From Filibacter tadaridae (lineage in GTDB: Bacteria; Bacillota; Bacilli; Bacillales_A; Planococcaceae), in assembly GCF_900609045.1 (NCBI RefSeq), contig NZ_UXAV01000042.1, positions 62,001 to 126,000 on the forward strand: a DNA stretch of 64,000 bases. The letters are read 5' to 3'. The notes under the pieces were generated by a model. It saw only the letters and a list, made by a program, of their open reading frames with translations. It had not been told where the DNA came from and searched no databases. A program made the position numbers and the translations under genes. Each line of letters begins with the position of its first letter. Within the stretch, counting starts at the first letter, position 1. Positions 1 to 7,441 of this stretch are shown piece by piece.

Positions 1-164
1 TCTGTACGCTTTATCGCCGGCAGTTCCTCAACAGTGGATTGAGCTTTAATAGTTGGAAAAGGAAGTGCAATAGCTGGTTTACCATATACGACAGCATGCT
101 CACCGACTAAAATCAATTTACTGTGCGCAGAACCGACAGCCTTTTTTTGAGGAAGCTTTATCAT
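1..164 (-). CDS. mvk: Mevalonate kinase, N-terminal part (runs off the window)
   Basis: The 54 visible codons encode the start of a GHMP-family kinase. The segment KLILVGEHAVVYGKPAIAL is the N-terminal signature of mevalonate kinases, which phosphorylate mevalonate to 5-phosphomevalonate in isoprenoid synthesis in the cytosol. The ATG at 164 follows an AGAGAGG-like ribosome site. The gene lies 35 bp downstream of tctA on the same strand, so read-through is possible. The catalytic half is outside the window, so integrity cannot be judged. Its presence suggests that the mevalonate route is used rather than, or beside, the MEP route. Confidence 0.85.
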   Translation of the reverse strand, partial: MIKLPQKKAVGSAHSKLILVGEHAVVYGKPAIALPFPTIKAQSTVEELPAIKRT

Positions 165-199
165 TCGTGTGCCTCTCTTTCTTAGGTGAAAAAATCTGT

Positions 200-1555
200 T
201 CAACCCGCTATAATACTGACAATCCACGGTGCTGAGTAGAGAACCATAAATTGAACCCCGTAATTGACGCCCCACCTATGTAGGATTCCCGCTACTAACC
301 CAATTAGTAAAACGCCGCCAATATTCAACCAGCCCGCATCCATGAATGCGAGTAATAAAACGAGTGCAAAAAATAGGCCTAACAGTGCTTCATGAGGCAC
401 CCATTTAAATACAAATGTACAAATTTCCTGTGAATACTTAACAACAACAAAGTACGTCATAGACAGTGCCACTGCCGCCCCGATGATTGTTGCCCATACG
501 AAATCTGCGGTGGATAGGATATGATGCATATTGTGATCCAATGTAAATACAGGCGGTGCATTGAATAGCGCATTGGCTGGACCAATCGCAACAGGTGAAA
601 GTGGTATACCAAGCGCGATCAGTGGAATCAACGTTCCTGAAATATACGTAGCATTTGTCAGTGCATCCATACTGGAGATCGCCCGGGATGCCTTTTTCAC
701 GGGATCTTTAATACGACTAGAAACCAGCTCACCAAGTAGGATTGTCATGCCCACTGGACTCATGATGAATGTGAATGTACCGACTAATGAAGCGACTGCA
801 CTAGTACCCACTTCTTTTTTCGTTAATATTTTGAAAGGGTTGGGAATTTCCTTTTTGCGTTTTGTTTTATTGAGTACAATAGTCTTTTTACCGAAGCGTT
901 CCAAGCTCTCCCTTTTTTCTTTATGTAACAGTTCAAAAAGGGTTAAAATCACCGGCCCAATCGTGATTCCTAGGAAAAAGGAGATAAATACATTTGTTCC
1001 TTCTGGTACCACGCCAACTCCCCAGTACAAATGACGTAAACCTTGGATTAAGATTGCAAATGGCACAATCGATGCGAGAGCGAGCCATCTATTTTTGCAC
1101 ATCAATGCCAAAATAATAGCACCGATAAAAAATAGTTGGTTAGCGTACGAGGTGATGACATCTGCAAAAGGTATTAAAGCATTCGCCAGAAGTAGACTGA
1201 CTGGTACTGCAACCAATGTTCCAATCACAGAACCTGATGCCATTTTCCGAATACTTAAATCAGGCACACCATGTTTCTTTAAAATCATCGCATGTTCGAC
1301 CATCGGGGCTGCCATCACCCCTCCTGGAATTCCTGCAATTGCAACGGGGACGGAATCGGTTAACTTTTTGGCAACAATTGCAGATATGAAGAAGGCTAAA
1401 ACAACGACTGGTTCCATGCCAGTCAATACCAACACTAATGTAACAGGTGCTAGTACGGCTGTTTCGTCTGTACCTGGTGCAATCCCGATAATGGTGTACA
1501 GGACTGCCGCAAACATGGCTGCCGCAATCATTTGTAAGATTAACATCACATCCAT
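200..1555 (-). CDS. Tripartite tricarboxylate transporter large membrane subunit (TctA family)
   Basis: A 451-residue, highly hydrophobic protein with the TctA pattern: an early GIAPGTDETAVLAP motif near residues 24-37, IAGIPGGVMAAP near 73-84 and many membrane segments. TctA is the large channel subunit of secondary transporters that take up citrate or other carboxylates with an extracytoplasmic binding protein (TctC) and a small membrane subunit (TctB). The ATG at 1555 lies 2 bp after the stop of the small upstream membrane gene, whose end supplies the GAGG ribosome site, so the two are coupled. No TctC gene is in the window. The substrate cannot be read from sequence; the promoter's Fur-box-like element hints at iron-linked control. 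Confidence 0.85.
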   Translation of the reverse strand: MDVMLILQMIAAAMFAAVLYTIIGIAPGTDETAVLAPVTLVLVLTGMEPVVVLAFFISAIVAKKLTDSVPVAIAGIPGGVMAAPMVEHAMILKKHGVPDLSIRKMASGSVIGTLVAVPVSLLLANALIPFADVITSYANQLFFIGAIILALMCKNRWLALASIVPFAILIQGLRHLYWGVGVVPEGTNVFISFFLGITIGPVILTLFELLHKEKRESLERFGKKTIVLNKTKRKKEIPNPFKILTKKEVGTSAVASLVGTFTFIMSPVGMTILLGELVSSRIKDPVKKASRAISSMDALTNATYISGTLIPLIALGIPLSPVAIGPANALFNAPPVFTLDHNMHHILSTADFVWATIIGAAVALSMTYFVVVKYSQEICTFVFKWVPHEALLGLFFALVLLLAFMDAGWLNIGGVLLIGLVAGILHRWGVNYGVQFMVLYSAPWIVSIIAG

Positions 1556-1557
1556 AA

Positions 1558-1830
1558 TCAGGCCTCATCCTTAACTACACGGAATCTACGCTTCGGTTTG
1601 ATCAAAATACTGCTTCCTATAAAACCGACTAACGCACCAATTAAACCGAAAAATAAAGGTTTAGGCGGTTCGTTGGGTGCGATGAAATAGCCGCCTAGCG
1701 TAGTCACGCTACAAATGACCAATGCCAAAACCAATTCCTTAATATTCACAAGGTCTTCCCAAACTTCGATATTTTCTTTTACTTCATCTATTTCATTTGG
1801 GTCTTGCGATGGTTCTTCTATTTTATTCAA
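1558..1830 (-). CDS. Small membrane protein, probable TctB-like partner
   Basis: A 90-residue protein with an acidic N-terminal tail (about residues 1-30), two predicted membrane helices (about 32-50 and 58-76) and a basic C-terminal tail (KPKRRFR). It is shorter than typical four-helix TctB, so assignment as the small subunit rests mainly on position directly upstream of and coupled to tctA. The TTG start at 1830 follows a GAAGGGG ribosome site with good spacing. First gene after the promoter at 1909-1937. Confidence 0.65.
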   Translation of the reverse strand: MNKIEEPSQDPNEIDEVKENIEVWEDLVNIKELVLALVICSVTTLGGYFIAPNEPPKPLFFGLIGALVGFIGSSILIKPKRRFRVVKDEA

Positions 1831-1908
1831 AGCTATTCAACCCCTTCTATTCCTTAAAGCTAAACCGACTCGTGACGCCGTACAATCAATGTATCGGATT
1901 CATTCTTG

Positions 1909-1937
1909 ATTATAATGAAGTTGAAAATCATTATCAA
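1909..1937 (-). promoter_or_regulatory. Sigma-A promoter of the tct operon
   Basis: On the minus strand, -35 TTGATA (1932-1937) and -10 TATAAT (1909-1914) are 17 bp apart. Transcription would start near 1902, about 70 nt before the TTG start of the small membrane gene. Confidence 0.75.
1922..1936. promoter_or_regulatory. Fur-box-like operator over the tct promoter
   Basis: The sequence TGAAAATCATTATCA is a 7-1-7 inverted repeat that matches the Bacillus Fur core TGATAAT-N-ATTATCA in all but one arm position. It covers the -35 and most of the spacer of the tct promoter, where a bound repressor would block RNA polymerase. Confidence 0.6.
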
Positions 1938-2030
1938 TGATAGGGAATCTTACCTCAGCTAATTGACAATGGTTAAGTGGTAGATTAATCCTTTTCGGGC
2001 AGTCTACTTAAAGAAAGATATTCAAATTAG

Positions 2031-2059
2031 TTGTCAGCGCATAGTTTCAAACGTATAAT
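2031..2059 (+). promoter_or_regulatory. Promoter of the candidate antitoxin RNA
   Basis: TTGTCA (2031-2036), 17-bp spacer, TATAAT (2054-2059), close to the sigma-A consensus. No protein gene follows on this strand; transcription would run into the 3' end of the toxin gene from the opposite side. Confidence 0.7.
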
Positions 2060-2081
2060 GAATGCATAGATTGATTAGAAT

Positions 2082-2117
2082 AAAAAAGACCAACCGATGT
2101 TAGAGCATCGATTGGTC
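2082..2117 (-). terminator. Terminator of the toxin mRNA
   Basis: Twelve-base arms GACCAACCGATG (2088-2099) and CATCGATTGGTC (2106-2117) form a hairpin with one G-U pair, followed on the minus strand by six T. Confidence 0.75.
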
Positions 2118-2161
2118 AGTGTAATAGTAGGTTCCCTTATAGGGGAGCAGCGTCCCATGAT

Positions 2162-2210
2162 GAAATAATCCATCTGAACCGTCTAAACTCAAGGGTGGAT
2201 TATTTCTTTT
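2162..2210 (+). terminator. Terminator of the antisense RNA
   Basis: Perfect 11-base arms GAAATAATCCA (2162-2172) and TGGATTATTTC (2196-2206) followed by TTTT on the plus strand. The same palindrome lies in the toxin mRNA just after and across its stop codon, where it could act as a structural element. Confidence 0.65.
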
Positions 2211-2295
2211 GTGACATCATATACGACAATGCAATCATTGCAACAATTAGCGATAAAAAGCTAATTGTGATTACAAGCGTTTCGAATGTAGTCAC
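2200..2295 (-). CDS. Holin-like type I toxin peptide
   Basis: A 31-residue peptide that begins (M)TTFETLVITISFLSLIVAM and ends YMMSQKK: a short polar start, one membrane helix and a basic tail. This is the pattern of the putative holin-like toxin family that includes BsrG, BsrE and TxpA of B. subtilis (compare the known start MTVYESLMIMI of BsrG). Such peptides insert in the membrane and harm the cell when their antisense RNA is lost. GTG start at 2295 behind an AAGGGGG ribosome site with 8-nt spacing. An extended -10 (TGGTATATT, 2320-2328 region) can serve as promoter. Far too short for standard gene calling. Confidence 0.75.
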   Translation of the reverse strand: MTTFETLVITISFLSLIVAMIALSYMMSQKK

Positions 2296-2453
2296 TTGCA
2301 GCACCCCCTTCCGCCAAGTAATATACCATGACCGAAACATGAACCGGGAATGCTTACCCCCTTGAAAAACCTATTCTATTATGACATACATACGTTCTCT
2401 TGAATTATAAATAATAATGAAATAACCCGCTATATAAAAATCATCCATCCATA

Positions 2454-2492
2454 AGAAAAAACCGCCTAACGTTAGATACGTCAAACGGTTTT
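2454..2492 (-). terminator. Terminator after the 67-residue Lys-rich gene
   Basis: Arms at 2461-2472 and 2478-2489 pair fully if G-U pairs are allowed; the minus strand continues with a T-rich run (complement of 2452-2460). Confidence 0.7.
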
Positions 2493-2530
2493 ATTTTGGT
2501 TTCTTTTTCGAAAGGATTATCCTTTCAAAA

Positions 2531-2734
2531 TTAAAGTCCCATTTTTTTATGTGAACTACTTGCAGTTCTAGCTTTTTGACTCTTCATGGTTTTCGTTTGT
2601 TTATTAGCAATCCCTTGCTTTTGTGCAACAGTCTGCTTTTTTTTCTTCGCTTCAAGCTGCTGATTCACGGCATCTTTAAAACTAATTTTAACTTTCTTCT
2701 CTTCAGCGTTGTTTGTTTCGTTGGATTCAGTCAT
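2531..2734 (-). CDS. Small Lys/Gln-rich protein of unknown function
   Basis: A 67-residue, very hydrophilic protein. It has an acidic start (TESNETNNAEEKK) followed by a basic region with KKKK, QKQG and KMKSQK-like runs, with no membrane segment or cysteine. ATG start behind a GGGGG-type ribosome site, with its own terminator. I do not recognise a named family. The composition would suit a disordered nucleic-acid-binding or spore-core protein, but nothing visible proves it. Confidence 0.65.
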   Translation of the reverse strand: MTESNETNNAEEKKVKISFKDAVNQQLEAKKKKQTVAQKQGIANKQTKTMKSQKARTASSSHKKMGL

Positions 2735-3025
2735 CTATAATCCCCCCTATCCTATGTGTAATACCAAATAATCATAGTCTGTGCTCATCATGTAAGGTAC
2801 CTCTTATCATACAGAATACCATTAATTTCAATTACGTGTCCAATGAATTTCTTGAATCTCTATAAAAAAAGGCATGTCATGACTTACCGAAAGCTTTGCA
2901 TCAACGAATACTTCGAGTATTTATCATTTCCTTATCGTTATTTTTCTATTTTTCATTTTGATTTCAATTGTCGCGTTCCCCGGTTCCTTTTCAGTTTGAA
3001 TCTTGATTCTTCCGTTATCCACCTT

Positions 3026-3739
3026 TCAAATGGGCTGTAGCAGACGTAGCCGATATGCATTCATCGCCGTTTCACCGAGTTGGTCCAGTAAATTGTAGTT
3101 AGCAAACGCACCAACGATTGCCCCAAATCCAGGGATTAACTGAAACATCTTCACTAAATCGATATGATCCCGATACCCTTGCTGAAAGTCCCTCCAGTCC
3201 ATATCCGCAATCAGATGTTTCTGCACTTCCCAATTTTCAATGATAGATAATGTTTCTTTCCGTGTTTCCCCACTTGAAAAAGCCAGCTGGAATACGTGTA
3301 AAAGGAATAGTCGCTCTTCATATACATCCGTATCAAATCCATAAACGGCAGCCGCTTCAAATAGGAACTTCATTTTAATGGATAGTAGTAGCGGAAAATC
3401 GGCAAGGCCCAACAGAATGCCGCCCGCACCTGTTCCCGCACCTTCAATGACAGCTGTTTTGCGGAATGTAGAAAGCTTTTCTTTAAATAACTCATCACGT
3501 TCATAAAGGCTTAGTGCACTTTTTCGCCCTTTTTTCGTCGTGATGTTTGAACCGGCCAGGGTAGCTTTCACCATGTTTTTTATGCCTTCCGTCATGATGA
3601 TATGAACTTTTTCTGGAATAAGACCATTCACTTTCTTTTGCGCGCTCTTCGACGTGCGGCTAATAAGGCCAGCTCGCTTTATCATTTTCCGCTTCCAAAA
3701 ACGCAGTTCTTCTTGCACTTTCATTGTATAATCATTCAT
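3026..3739 (-). CDS. EcsC-family protein
   Basis: A 237-residue protein resembling the EcsC protein family. It has a basic N-terminal part with GRKSAL-like residues, a glycine-rich hydrophobic segment GAGTGAGGILLGLADFPLLL near residues 98-117, and a second one near the C-terminus (LIPGFGAIVGAFANYN). The family is widespread in Firmicutes, probably membrane associated, with no settled biochemical role. ATG start at 3739 after AGAGGTG. Its upstream neighbour on the same strand is the YwaF-like gene 116 bp away, so it may be transcribed separately. Confidence 0.75.
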   Translation of the reverse strand: MNDYTMKVQEELRFWKRKMIKRAGLISRTSKSAQKKVNGLIPEKVHIIMTEGIKNMVKATLAGSNITTKKGRKSALSLYERDELFKEKLSTFRKTAVIEGAGTGAGGILLGLADFPLLLSIKMKFLFEAAAVYGFDTDVYEERLFLLHVFQLAFSSGETRKETLSIIENWEVQKHLIADMDWRDFQQGYRDHIDLVKMFQLIPGFGAIVGAFANYNLLDQLGETAMNAYRLRLLQPI

Positions 3740-3854
3740 AATCTACACCTCTTTCTACGAAGCAAAAAATCCGCTAATCGGACTCCAGTATAATGGAATG
3801 GCATATTATTCACATAGACCTAAGAAGTGATTTCAACTCATCCTCAGGATGTAG

Positions 3855-4493
3855 TTAACGTGACCTAATAAGCTTATTCCACTTCCTGAATAATAACCAC
3901 AAACAACTGAAAACAATAAATGCAACACATTGGAGCGAAAGGATATACCACGGATAAGGACCTAAGAAATCAAGCAAACTCCCATCTACCGGTTTCTCTC
4001 GTAAAAACATATAGTTTCCATTGAATAACACATTTGTAACAACGATAATGGGTAACAGTATGTTTAATGCGACCATCGTTTTAATAACCCCATTAAAGGT
4101 AGGCATGTATCCTTTCATCCATGTAAAGTAAAAAGCTGTTACTATGATTCCTATATGCGTGTAAAAAAAGTGGAAGTAGCGGAAATGTGGAAACCCGACA
4201 TCTAATACAGGAGTTGCCATCGCCTGAAGAGCACCGCCAATACCTGCAAAAAAGACAAAATCGATTAAACGCTTATTTCCTGTCCATAGAAGGACAATCA
4301 CAACAAGCAGACTGATGCTGCACAATTCAAGTGGCAATGAAACGCTCAAATCCCATCTGCCGGTGCTCATCATCCAACTATGATAAAGGAGCTCCATCAC
4401 CACTAAAGACAATGCGAAAAGTCGTTCATACTTTTGCTGAATCTCTCCTTTCTTCCTGATTAAGAATAATAGAACGATCAAAATAAATAACAC
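3855..4493 (-). CDS. YwaF-like (TIGR02206-type) integral membrane protein
   Basis: A 212-residue membrane protein with about six helices and the segments LPLELCSISLL and GGALQAMATP, typical of the YwaF/TIGR02206 family of unknown function. GTG at 4493 is the first standard start codon in the frame, but the frame stays open for 21 more codons. Those codons encode a family-like N-terminus (FTLFSTSHLVAV) and begin right after a strong GGGGAGGG ribosome site, where the first codon at the right distance is ATC at 4556. The true start is therefore probably upstream and non-standard, or a base is wrong. Confidence 0.75.
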   Translation of the reverse strand: MLFILIVLLFLIRKKGEIQQKYERLFALSLVVMELLYHSWMMSTGRWDLSVSLPLELCSISLLVVIVLLWTGNKRLIDFVFFAGIGGALQAMATPVLDVGFPHFRYFHFFYTHIGIIVTAFYFTWMKGYMPTFNGVIKTMVALNILLPIIVVTNVLFNGNYMFLREKPVDGSLLDFLGPYPWYILSLQCVAFIVFSCLWLLFRKWNKLIRSR

Positions 4494-4705
4494 AAGTACT
4501 GCTACTAAATGTGACGTTGAAAACAGTGTAAAAGAAGGTTCTTGATACTTGAAGATAACTCCCTCCCCGTTACGTTTAGATTATTGATGAAGGCCCTGAT
4601 AGCCTGACATTGGCTAGTTTTCAGACAACTCTATTTATAGTATATACCAATTGCTTGCTTTGGCGAACACCTGCTTAAAACGGTGGTCACCTATCGGTGG
4701 TGAAC

Positions 4706-4760
4706 ATAAAAAAATAAAAACGATACCGTTATGAGTACTTACCCATAATGGTATCGTTTT
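4706..4760 (-). terminator. Terminator after yfkAB
   Basis: Seventeen-base arms (4717-4733 and 4744-4760) around a 10-nt loop, with A-rich sequence at 4707-4720 that gives a U-tract on the minus strand. Confidence 0.85.
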
Positions 4761-4763
4761 CAG

Positions 4764-5900
4764 TCAGATCGATAGTAAAATATCTGCTTTCTTTTTTTGG
4801 AAATCCATTTCAGGGTAATAGGCGTCTTTCACCAATAAATTCGGCCCTAAACAGTTTACGGCTGGACAGTGACAACCAATCGTTTCCGCAAGGGGTCGTT
4901 CCAACCATCTATCCAACATTATCGGTAAAGATTCCGTTTGAATATTGCCCATCGGCGGTGTATCCCCGAAGTCCGTTACAATGACATCCCCTGTGAAAAT
5001 ATTGACATTCAAGCGAGAACGGCCATCCGGATCATTACGTACCGATACGTTTTTACTACTATAAATCCGTTGTAGCAATGCCAAATCCTCTTCATTATCA
5101 CTGCATGGATAAAATGGTAATGTACCGAACAGCATCCAAACATCTTCGTTACGGGAATCCAACAATTGATGAATTGCTTTCCTTGTTTCATCCAATGAAA
5201 GTACCTCTAGTTGGCTAGCGAAATCGCTTGGGTACATAGGGTGTATCTCATGCCTTGCACATTTCATCTCTTCAATTACTTGTCGGTGAATATGCTCAAG
5301 ATGTGGCAATGTACGTTTATTCAACATTGTTTCCGCAGACACCATGACGCCCGCTTCTGCTAGCGCGCGGCTGTTGGTGATCATCCGTTGAAACTGTTTG
5401 GCACGGCGTTCCTTCGACGGTTTGCGTTCCATATTAGCAAAGCCGCCATCAACGAAATCATCGACTGTTCCCCAGTTATGTGAGATATGTAAGACATCCA
5501 AATAAGGCGCAATGGCCATATAACGATCAAGGGGCATCGTCAAATTTGAATTTATCTGCGTCCGGACTCCACGCTCATTTGCGTATTTCAATAATGGTAA
5601 GACGTATTGATCCACCGATTTCTTAGAAAATATCGGCTCGCCGCCTGTAATACTGATAGTCCGTAGATGAGGGATTTCATCCAAACGTGATAAAAGTAAT
5701 TCAATGGGTAATGCATCTGGATCTTTATGCTGCAACATATAGCCGACTGCACAATGTTCGCAGCGCATATTACATAGGTAAGTCGTTGTAAATTCAATGC
5801 TTGATAAAGTCAGTTTTCCATGCTCCTGTACGTCCAAGTATGCTTCCCATGGATCGAAAACGGGTGTCATTTGTTCAACTGATACTAAATTATTTTTCAT
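4764..5900 (-). CDS. yfkAB: YfkAB radical SAM protein
   Basis: A 378-residue radical SAM enzyme. The cluster motif CNMRCEHC (CX3CX2C) lies near residues 43-50, a GGEP motif follows near 86-89, and the C-terminal motif CHCPAVNC (CxCxxxxC) marks the YfkAB group. It should bind a 4Fe-4S cluster and S-adenosylmethionine and may carry an extra C-terminal cluster; its substrate is unknown. In B. subtilis 168 the gene is split into yfkA and yfkB, whereas here the frame is intact. ATG follows TAGGAG. A palindrome just upstream (5931-5945) overlaps the likely -10 and may be an operator. Confidence 0.9.
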   Translation of the reverse strand: MKNNLVSVEQMTPVFDPWEAYLDVQEHGKLTLSSIEFTTTYLCNMRCEHCAVGYMLQHKDPDALPIELLLSRLDEIPHLRTISITGGEPIFSKKSVDQYVLPLLKYANERGVRTQINSNLTMPLDRYMAIAPYLDVLHISHNWGTVDDFVDGGFANMERKPSKERRAKQFQRMITNSRALAEAGVMVSAETMLNKRTLPHLEHIHRQVIEEMKCARHEIHPMYPSDFASQLEVLSLDETRKAIHQLLDSRNEDVWMLFGTLPFYPCSDNEEDLALLQRIYSSKNVSVRNDPDGRSRLNVNIFTGDVIVTDFGDTPPMGNIQTESLPIMLDRWLERPLAETIGCHCPAVNCLGPNLLVKDAYYPEMDFQKKKADILLSI

Positions 5901-5930
5901 ACTTTTATAAACTCCTATAAAAAAATTAAG

Positions 5931-5945
5931 ATACTAAAATAGTAT
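5931..5945. promoter_or_regulatory. Palindrome ATACTA-AAA-TAGTAT upstream of yfkAB
   Basis: Perfect six-base arms 31 bp upstream of the yfkAB start. On the minus strand a TTGCGA and a TACTAT within the palindrome could form a weak promoter (19-bp spacer), so a bound protein would block it. It resembles DUF24/MarR-type boxes (TACT...AGTA), which is suggestive only. Confidence 0.4.
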
Positions 5946-6221
5946 GCGCTTTCCATGGGAATTTCGCAAGCACTTCAAAACGGGGTTTTTAAAATCCATC
6001 TAGGGGCGACCGCTTTCGATTGAATAGAATTCGGCCACTGTCAATTGTATAAAAACACTCATACTTACTATCCAAAGATTTACATCAAGACACAATTGCA
6101 AACTCGATTTAAACGCATGAGCCATTATGTTAAAAATACGCAAATTTCTTTTTGTTATATATTGGTTGACCACAGGTTCTTTACTAATTAATTATAGCCT
6201 GGGACAAATCCAATTAGATAG

Positions 6222-6362
6222 TTGCATTATACAAGAGATAGTCCGAATCACTTACAAACCCGAATTAATAGACTTTAAATTAGTTGCATAATACAAATTT
6301 ATATATTTAATCACTTGAAGATTGCAACTTATTCGTTCTAATACTACTTGCAATTTACAAGT
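6222..6362. promoter_or_regulatory. Three copies of a TTGCA-N4-TACAA box
   Basis: The copies are TTGCATTATACAAG (6222-6235), TTGCATAATACAA (6284-6296) and ACTTGCAATTTACAAGT (6346-6362, with perfect five-base arms). They lie 3' of the MarR gene in an AT-rich gene-free stretch (5901-6398) that holds no convincing ORF. Their shape suits MarR-family operators. What they control is unclear. Confidence 0.4.
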
Positions 6363-6398
6363 TTCAGACAATAGTGAATACTATATCACTATTTTTCG

Positions 6399-6809
6399 TC
6401 AGTTAGTCCGTAATCTTTCCTCCAACATATTCATGGAACGAACAATGGTATCGCGTTCAAAGTCATTCATCGACTCGAATACCTTTCCCATTTCCACAGA
6501 AATCGATTCATTGATGCACTCGGTGATTGCCCTGCCCTTTTCGGTCAATGCTAATAGATAAAATCTGCGATCCCCTGGATACGGTGTCTTTACGACAAGC
6601 TCTTTTCTTTCCAAAGTATTAATCTGTCTGGAGAATGTTGTAATGTCCATCCCGACAGCATCGGAAACAGCCTGCATAGATGGCTTTTCTCCTAACGAAA
6701 TCTCGTGTAAAATGGAACTTTGTACGATGGAAATTCCATTCGAGCTTTCCTTATGAATACTGTTCAAGTTTTTTGTTAACGAGTGAAAAATAGGAACGAT
6801 CGTATCCAT
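6399..6809 (-). CDS. MarR-family transcriptional regulator
   Basis: A 136-residue winged-helix repressor of the MarR type. The recognition region is SMQAVSDAVGMDITTFSRQINTLER, followed by the wing with the signature PYPGDRRFYLLALTEKG. Such dimers bind palindromic operators and release them on binding phenolic, oxidant or lipophilic ligands. I chose ATG 6809, which has an AAGGGGG ribosome site; a longer TTG-start frame would overlap that site. No cysteine is visible, which argues against an OhrR-type redox switch. The three boxes 3' of the gene and the palindrome before yfkAB are candidate targets. Confidence 0.85.
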   Translation of the reverse strand: MDTIVPIFHSLTKNLNSIHKESSNGISIVQSSILHEISLGEKPSMQAVSDAVGMDITTFSRQINTLERKELVVKTPYPGDRRFYLLALTEKGRAITECINESISVEMGKVFESMNDFERDTIVRSMNMLEERLRTN

Positions 6810-6970
6810 GTCATAAATCCCCCTTATCAACCCTTTTTACTATTATACATAAAAAAACTAAGGCGATTGCTGTCTAAATATTGTTTGGATAAAAAAACCG
6901 CATAATTCCGTTTGTAAGAAAAGGCAAGAACATCGATGTGCATTCCCCCACAAATTTAAAATCCACATAT

Positions 6971-7001
6971 AAAAAACGCGCCCCTCATCGGAAGGCGCGT
7001 T
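6971..7001 (-). terminator. Terminator after the Spo0M-like gene
   Basis: Arms AACGCGCC/GGCGCGTT (6975-6982, 6994-7001) followed on the minus strand by a T-run. Confidence 0.85.
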
Positions 7002-7006
7002 TCCTT

Positions 7007-7411
7007 TTAAGAATATGTTATTCCGTCTTCATCCTGAATATAAACATCGCTTTTTAAATAGACTGTCGTTCGGAGAATGAGTATTTCTTTAGCGCTCTTG
7101 ATTTCCCATCGTTCGTCAGGTACCATCTCAAAAGGAATCATCCATGTTTCTTTCGATTTAAGGGCGCTAACCATTTCAACTGAATACTTCGCAATAACAT
7201 CTTCTTGAATAGGCATTTTGATAGTTATGTCCACCAGTTCGGCTCTTTTCAATAATTCGATTTCGATTTGATCTATCAGTTCCTCTCCTTCTTCCCCGTC
7301 AATATAAACAGTTCCAGATAGTGTTTCACCAAATGCAATATTCGGTCCGTCAACAATCGTATTTACAATCATTTCCCCGTATTCGATAACCGATGAAAAT
7401 TGTTTCAACAC
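7007..7411 (-). CDS. Short Spo0M/arrestin-like protein
   Basis: A 134-residue protein whose N-terminal half (VDGPNIAFGETLSGTVYI, then IDQIEIELLKR) resembles the first beta-sandwich of Spo0M, a sporulation-control protein with an arrestin fold. Full Spo0M is about 250 residues, so only one of the two lobes is present. The GTG at 7411 sits 7 nt from GGGGAG; the longer TTG frame to 7426 would overlap this ribosome site. The gene is 30 bp downstream of the AI-2E transporter gene and could be cotranscribed with it. Family assignment is by pattern only. Confidence 0.6.
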   Translation of the reverse strand: MLKQFSSVIEYGEMIVNTIVDGPNIAFGETLSGTVYIDGEEGEELIDQIEIELLKRAELVDITIKMPIQEDVIAKYSVEMVSALKSKETWMIPFEMVPDERWEIKSAKEILILRTTVYLKSDVYIQDEDGITYS

Positions 7412-7441
7412 ACATAATCTCCCCAATCTCGTATTTCCTCT

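Larger units (their letters stand above)
2066..2210 (+). ncRNA. Candidate antisense antitoxin RNA of a type I toxin-antitoxin pair
   Basis: A transcript from the promoter at 2031-2059 would start near 2066 and end at the hairpin plus T-run at 2162-2210, about 145 nt. It is complementary to the toxin mRNA 3' region, including the toxin terminator and last codons. Convergent 3' overlap is the layout of bsrG/SR4 and bsrE/SR5 in B. subtilis. The RNA is inferred from promoter and terminator only. Confidence 0.55.

Noticed and set aside
561..1574. Plus-strand ORFs of 157 and 159 codons
   Set aside because: They lie fully antisense to tctA, lack ribosome sites and have the composition of reversed membrane-protein codons.
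2843..3040. 65-codon plus-strand ORF between the Lys-rich gene and the EcsC gene
   Set aside because: No ribosome site, AT-rich low-complexity translation, and it overlaps the EcsC gene end. The stretch 2735-3025 shows nothing else convincing.
5980..6180. Possible fourth copy of the MITE-like repeat (CTAGGGG-CGACCGC, then TATATATTGGTTGAC)
   Set aside because: The match to copies B and C is short and broken; I could not align the rest.
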